Positions 61,812-64,000 of a stretch of 64,000 nucleotides of DNA are shown one piece after another. Every line of letters begins with the position of its first letter. Within the stretch, counting starts at the first letter, position 1. The notes under the pieces were generated by a model. It searched no databases. It was not told the origin of the DNA and saw nothing but the letters and a program-made list of their open reading frames with translations. The DNA comes from Luteipulveratus flavus (GTDB taxonomy: Bacteria; Actinomycetota; Actinomycetes; Actinomycetales; Dermatophilaceae), in the NCBI RefSeq assembly GCF_029080175.1, contig NZ_JARFJC010000012.1; one strand, 5' to 3'. A program made the position numbers and the translations under genes.

Positions 61812-64000
61812 ATGGCCCTGAACGTGGGCACCCTCGTCGCGACGCTCAAGGTCGACGACCGGCAGTACAACCAGAAGCTGACCTCGGGCGAGTCCCGGTT
61901 CTCCCGGTTCTCGTCCACGGTCGGCCGCGGCGCGAAGTTCGTCGGCGGCGCAGCGGTGTCCGGGCTCGCTGCCATCGGCGGGGTCGGCATCGCGACCGCG
62001 GCGAAGATGGAGAACGCAGAGATCGCGTTCACCACCATGCTCGGCTCGGGCGCCAAGGCACAGAAGTTCCTCTCCGACCTGTCCACGTTCGCGGCCAAGA
62101 CACCGTTCGAGCTGCCCGAGCTGCAGACCGCTGCGCAGTCGCTGGTCTCGATCGGGATCGACAGCTCCAAGGTCATCCCGATCATGACCACGCTCGGCAA
62201 CGTCACCTCGGGCATGGGCACCGGCGCCGAGGGCGTCAAGCGGGCGACCGTCGCGATCCAGCAGATGAACGCCGCCGGCCGGATCAGCGGCGAGGACCTC
62301 AACCAGCTGCGCGACGCCGGGATCCCCGTCTACGAGCTGCTCGCCAAGGCGACCGGCAAGTCGGCCGCCGAGGTCGCGAACCTCGCCCAGAAGGGCAAGC
62401 TCGGCAAGAAGGAGCTCGGTCAGCTGATGACCGCGCTCGAGTCCGGCAAGGGCCTCGAGCGGTTCAACGGCATGATGGAGAAGCAGAGCCAGTCGCTGTC
62501 TGGCCTGTGGTCGACCCTCAAGGACACGTTCTCCGTCGGCGCCGCGCAGGCGATCCAGCCGCTCGTGCCGCTGCTGAAGGACGGGCTCGCCTGGGCCATC
62601 GGCCTGGTGTCCGCGCAGATGCCGCGGCTGCAGGCCGGCATCGCCGACCTGGTCGCCAAGGGCCCCCAGCTCGAGCAGCGGTTCACCAAGATCAAGGACG
62701 CCGCGCGCGGGCTGTACGACCTCATCGTCAACGGCGACTACTCCGGCCGGCTGCGAGAGGCGTTCGGCTGGGAGGAGGACTCCTCCCAGGTCGACCAGAT
62801 CCTGCGTCTGCGGGACGCGGTCAAGGGCTTCTTCGACCAGATCCGCACCGATGGTGCCGGCACCATCCTGTCCTCGCTATTCACCAGCCTCGGCCAGTCG
62901 GCGCCGGTGCTGAACAGTGCCCTGACCACGACCGGCACGGTGATGGGCTTCGTCGCCGACCACGCCGACCTGATCGCCAAGGCGATGCCGTTCCTGATCG
63001 CGGCGTTCGCGTCGTACAAGGTGCTGCAGGCCGCGAACAACACGCTGGGCCGCAACAGCGTCATCGGGTTCGGGCTGCAGCTGACGGCGACGTTCTCCCT
63101 CGCTGCCGCGAACCGGTCGCTCGCCGCGTCGCACCGCCAGCTCGCCGCGGCCGAGGGCCAGGCGAACGCAGCGACCAACGGTGGCATCCTGGCACGCGGT
63201 CGCGCTGCTGTGGCGACCTGGGCCAAGACGGCCGCTGAGCGTGCCTCGGCGGCCGCCTCCCGCGTCTCCGCGGCCGCGCAGTGGGTGTACAACGCCGCGG
63301 TCAACAGCTCGATCGTGACGACCGCCCGGTCGGCGATCGCGACCGCGGCGAAGTCGGTGGCCGAGCGCGCCGCCGCGCTCGCCTCGCGCGGCATGGCTGC
63401 GGCCACCTGGGCTGTGACCGCGGCGACCAACGGGACGTTGCTGGCCTCGGGCCGTGCCGCGGCCGCGACCGTGGCCCGCTCGGTGGCCGAGCGGGCCGCG
63501 GCGATCGTCTCGCGCGGGATGGCTGCGGCGACCTGGGTGGCGACCGCAGCCACCAACGGCACCCTGCTGGCCACCGGCCGGGCCGCGGCGGCGACGGTCG
63601 CCAAGACGATCGCCGAGCGTGCTGCCGCGGTCGCTTCGAAGGGCATGGCCGCCGCGCAGTGGTTGCTGAACGCGGCCATGTCGGCAAACCCGTTGGGGCT
63701 GCTGGTCATCGGCCTGGTCGCCGTTGGTGTGGCCATCTATGCGCTGTGGACCAAGTCGGACCGGTTCCGCTCGATCATCACCGGCACGTGGAACGCCATC
63801 TCGGGCGCGGTGTCTGGCCTCCTCGGCTGGCTCAAGCGCAACTGGCCACTGCTGCTCGGCATCATCACCGGCCCGCTCGGCCCGATCGTCTACTGGGTCG
63901 CCAAGCACTGGTCGACGGTCACGGGCAAGTTCTCCGCGGCGTGGAACTGGGTCACGGGCGTCTTCCGGCGCACCTGGTCCGGGATCCTGGGCGTGGTCAC
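61812..64000 (+). CDS. Tape measure protein (3' end beyond window)
   Basis: At least 729 residues from ATG 61812; sets tail length and aids DNA entry. The start MALNVGTLVATLKVDDRQYNQKLTSGESRFSRFSS and TMLGSGAKAQKFLSDLSTFAAKTPFELPELQTAAQSLVSIGIDSSKVIPIM...LNQLRDAGIPVYELLAKATG are typical of siphovirus tape measures. An Ala-rich helical region with four 42-residue repeats occupies residues about 463-630, followed by a hydrophobic helix (NPLGLLVIGLVAVGVAIYALW) and Trp-containing segments. The frame is open at the window edge. Confidence 0.93.
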   Translation, partial: MALNVGTLVATLKVDDRQYNQKLTSGESRFSRFSSTVGRGAKFVGGAAVSGLAAIGGVGIATAAKMENAEIAFTTMLGSGAKAQKFLSDLSTFAAKTPFELPELQTAAQSLVSIGIDSSKVIPIMTTLGNVTSGMGTGAEGVKRATVAIQQMNAAGRISGEDLNQLRDAGIPVYELLAKATGKSAAEVANLAQKGKLGKKELGQLMTALESGKGLERFNGMMEKQSQSLSGLWSTLKDTFSVGAAQAIQPLVPLLKDGLAWAIGLVSAQMPRLQAGIADLVAKGPQLEQRFTKIKDAARGLYDLIVNGDYSGRLREAFGWEEDSSQVDQILRLRDAVKGFFDQIRTDGAGTILSSLFTSLGQSAPVLNSALTTTGTVMGFVADHADLIAKAMPFLIAAFASYKVLQAANNTLGRNSVIGFGLQLTATFSLAAANRSLAASHRQLAAAEGQANAATNGGILARGRAAVATWAKTAAERASAAASRVSAAAQWVYNAAVNSSIVTTARSAIATAAKSVAERAAALASRGMAAATWAVTAATNGTLLASGRAAAATVARSVAERAAAIVSRGMAAATWVATAATNGTLLATGRAAAATVAKTIAERAAAVASKGMAAAQWLLNAAMSANPLGLLVIGLVAVGVAIYALWTKSDRFRSIITGTWNAISGAVSGLLGWLKRNWPLLLGIITGPLGPIVYWVAKHWSTVTGKFSAAWNWVTGVFRRTWSGILGVV
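63198..63701 (+). repeat. Four tandem 126-base (42-residue) repeats in the tape measure gene
   Basis: Units start at 63198, 63324, 63450 and 63576. Each carries an AERA(A/S)A core and, in units 2 and 3, SRGMAAATW followed by TAATNGTLLA(S/T). Units 2 and 3 are the closest at DNA level; units 1 and 4 diverge, as expected for a growing array with new copies in the middle. Confidence 0.88.

Larger units (their letters stand above)
36440..64000. mobile_element. Siphovirus-type prophage, left and middle part
   Basis: Runs from the leftward repressor to the tape measure gene cut by the window end. The gene order is repressor, small early genes, replication-type genes, HNH, terminase, portal, protease, capsid, connectors, tail tube, chaperones and tape measure, which is that of HK97-like long-tailed phages of actinobacteria. 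No integrase, lysin, holin or right end is seen. Structural genes are intact, so an active phage is possible. Confidence 0.93.

Noticed and set aside
63198..63701. Tape measure repeats as a CRISPR-like array
   Set aside because: Units are 126 bases, contiguous, in frame and coding; there are no spacers.
36397..64000. Search for an integrase, tRNA attachment target, lysis genes and CRISPR arrays
   Set aside because: None could be recognised on either strand in the visible part; the prophage is cut by the window end.

Overview
The window is high-GC DNA from an actinobacterium. The evidence is the tpiA-pgk-gap / whiA-yvcK-rapZ-uvrC cluster, an RpsA with a Ser-rich actinobacterial tail, a CoaE-GrpB fusion, a mycothiol-dependent isomerase family protein, an IdeR/DtxR-type iron box and many GTG starts with 4-base start/stop overlaps. 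Genus cannot be fixed from the sequence; Micrococcales or Propionibacteriales fit best.

Layout. 1-11935 (minus strand): glycolysis (tpiA partial, pgk, gap), whiA, yvcK, rapZ, uvrC, a Rieske lipoprotein and uvrA. 11997-15236 (plus): a GH15 glucoamylase/trehalase-type enzyme, a DinB/MDMPI-fold protein and a metallo-beta-lactamase-fold hydrolase. 15506-18016 (minus): a three-gene restriction-modification island (C5 cytosine methyltransferase, PD-(D/E)XK-like nuclease, Vsr mismatch nuclease) with more AT-rich stretches than its neighbours. 18200-30873: NlpC/P60 peptidase, EamA exporter, TerC with a yybP-ykoY-like manganese riboswitch leader, DUF3817 protein, uvrB, a lipoate-protein ligase, a siderophore-interacting reductase behind an iron box, coaE, a PPOX/FDOR-family enzyme, an SDR, rpsA and a methyltransferase. 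30903-36396 (minus): a cell-surface glycan block with two DUF3068 membrane proteins flanking a UDP-glucuronate-decarboxylase-like enzyme, then gmhB, gmhA and hddA for activated heptose.

From about 36440 to the end lies the left and middle part of a siphovirus-type prophage, almost all on the plus strand. A leftward repressor faces a rightward HTH gene across a short control region with direct-repeat operators and a probably leaderless promoter. A dense operon of small early proteins follows, with two ParB-like proteins, a sliding-clamp-like protein, a J-domain protein and an HNH/replication-type protein. After a strong hairpin come three HNH genes, the terminase subunits, portal, ClpP-type prohead protease fused to a scaffold-like region, decoration protein, major capsid protein, connector proteins, a major tail protein with an inserted beta domain, the tail assembly chaperone pair G/GT made by a -1 frameshift at GGGAAAA, and the first 730 residues of the tape measure protein with four 42-residue repeats. 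No integrase, lysis genes or right attachment site are visible, so the prophage runs past the window.

The most noteworthy signals are the intact frameshift site, the Mn-riboswitch-like leader of terC, the iron box inside the coaE 3' end, an antisense gene inside the early operon, the histone-H1-like tail on UvrA (echoed in the phage small terminase), the inserted domain in the major tail protein, and the RM-Vsr island.
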